Positions 62,985 through 64,000 of a DNA stretch of 64,000 nucleotides are shown piece by piece. Source of the stretch: Volutella citrinella (taxonomy: Eukaryota; Ascomycota; Sordariomycetes; Hypocreales; Nectriaceae); NCBI GenBank assembly GCA_034401135.1, contig JAWZSP010000004.1, forward strand, positions 1,116,001 through 1,180,000. Reading direction: 5' to 3'. The notes beneath the pieces are model-generated. The model saw only the letters and a program-made list of their open reading frames with translations. It searched no databases and was not told where the DNA came from. Position numbers and translations under genes: made by a program. The first letter of the stretch is position 1. Each line of letters begins with the position of its first letter.

Positions 62985-64000
62985 ATAGCTCACGGCGGAC
63001 CAGGGGAGCGGGCGGCCGATCTGCCAACCAGCCACACCATGCATAAGAATACAACCGAAGGTAAACGAGAATTTGAGAAATTTGCGCGAGACCAGGGATA
63101 TTACGTGGCTTTCCCGGCGCACCTGCACCTGCACCTGCACCGCCCTGCTCTGCGACGGACGGTGAGCCTGGGTGGTACTCTGGAGCCTGGTTTTGTTGCC
63201 TCGCCGAGGTATCGACGAGGCCGCAATGTTTGTTTGTTGCGTGAGGCAGCAGCTGGCCAGGCTGTATGTACCCTGATGCATAAGTAGGCACTACTACATG
63301 CAGAGTAGCTACCAGCAGTTAGTGTCTTATAAAAGCTGTTTTCCTTTTACATGTACTCTTTCCTCGTCCATGAAACACCGGCGTGCAGAGACAAGATCAA
63401 CCAACTCGCTATTCTTGGACCTGGACCCCAGATCTGCTCCTCAAGCCATGTGTTCCAGCAGTTGCCTGCTGCCCGCCTCCCCGACGGGATTGATTATTGA
63501 TACTAATCGGGGCAAACGTTCCGTGGCGGAGGAACCGTCGTCTGTTCTCCCATCCCCCACTCACGCCCTGGTGGCCCGTTCCCGGCTACCTGCATTGCTG
63601 CCTCGATTTTGCGCAGTAGCTCGGGGTGACTAGGCCGTGAGGCGCGACTGGGAGGCCTTGTCCATCGGCGTACTATGCTAGCCGCCGTTGCACCGTAGAC
63701 ATGAGTACATAGAGCGGCAAAGCCAAAGAAGAAGAAAAGCGAAACAGGGAAAAGTAACGCCTTGCCTGCCAGTTAGCATCACCACTCGCCAGTGCTTGCG
63801 GCGTGGCTGCAGCCGCCGAGTTGGCGCAGCGAGCGTCGTGTATTGGTGTTGCAACTTGCACGATGTCGTAGTCAAGGCCACCCCTACCCAGAGTGGTCCT
63901 CCGTGTGCCATGGATGTATTTGTCTTGGATCGCCGAGTGTGGGGACTGGGGAGGGAGGAAAGTAAGCATGTGTGGACGCCATGTTCGAGAAGGCTGCGTT
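62985..64000. other. 3' region of the ABC transporter gene and intergenic DNA
   Basis: About 1 kb to the window edge. A CACCTG/ACCTGC hexamer repeat lies at about 63121-63138. Short ORFs on both strands have no motifs and no gene is called; a gene beyond the edge may have its promoter here. Confidence 0.45.

Overview
The window reads as nuclear chromosomal DNA of a filamentous ascomycete, most likely a Sordariomycete and plausibly Hypocreales; no species is assigned. The reasons are short introns (mostly 49-110 nt) with GTRNGT donors, CTAAC/CTGAC-type branch points and TAG/CAG acceptors; strong G/C preference at third codon positions; and the gene families present (Zn2Cys6 regulator, fungal INSIG, SidJ-type DUF1749 esterase, GAP-type amino acid permease, Ycf1-type ABC-C pump). 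No bacterial operon signals, CRISPR arrays, rRNA, convincing tRNA genes or intact transposons were seen. Many genes were rebuilt by joining exons across introns. Gene coordinates run from start codon to stop codon, and exon limits are given in the text.

Layout. 0-1.6 kb: at most one weak two-exon candidate. 1.6-4.0 kb (-): a Zn2Cys6 transcription factor. 4.0-13.6 kb: a long gene-poor stretch holding one tiny two-exon gene on the - strand at 10.5-10.7 kb. It encodes a 41-residue protein with an extremely cysteine-rich tail, and neither exon is long enough to appear as a conventional ORF. 13.6-18.5 kb (+): an Ark1/Prk1-type kinase, then the ribosome-biogenesis WD40 protein Mak11. 20.9-22.1 kb (+): INSIG. 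26.7-28.4 kb (+): a RING-LON protein. 29.0-41.6 kb (-): six genes in one orientation: three unrecognised proteins, TIM23, dephospho-CoA kinase and a PQ-loop vacuolar transporter. 43.3-44.6 kb (+): NADH pyrophosphatase. 45.5-47.4 kb (-): an amino acid permease. 51.0-54.2 kb (-): TTI1, divergent from a SidJ-like esterase at 54.8-55.8 kb (+). 57.6-63.0 kb (+): a Ycf1-like ABC transporter with eight exons.

The genes are mostly unlinked housekeeping functions: actin and endocytosis signalling, 60S assembly, sterol sensing, mitochondrial import, CoA synthesis, NAD(H) turnover, amino acid and vacuolar transport, PIKK maturation. There is no biosynthetic cluster. Points worth attention are the hidden cysteine-rich micro-gene; an in-frame TAG splitting one unknown gene; micro-exons of 10 and 23 nt in two transporter genes; an unusually long last intron in the ABC transporter; and two neighbouring unknown proteins that both carry an RVxF-like motif.
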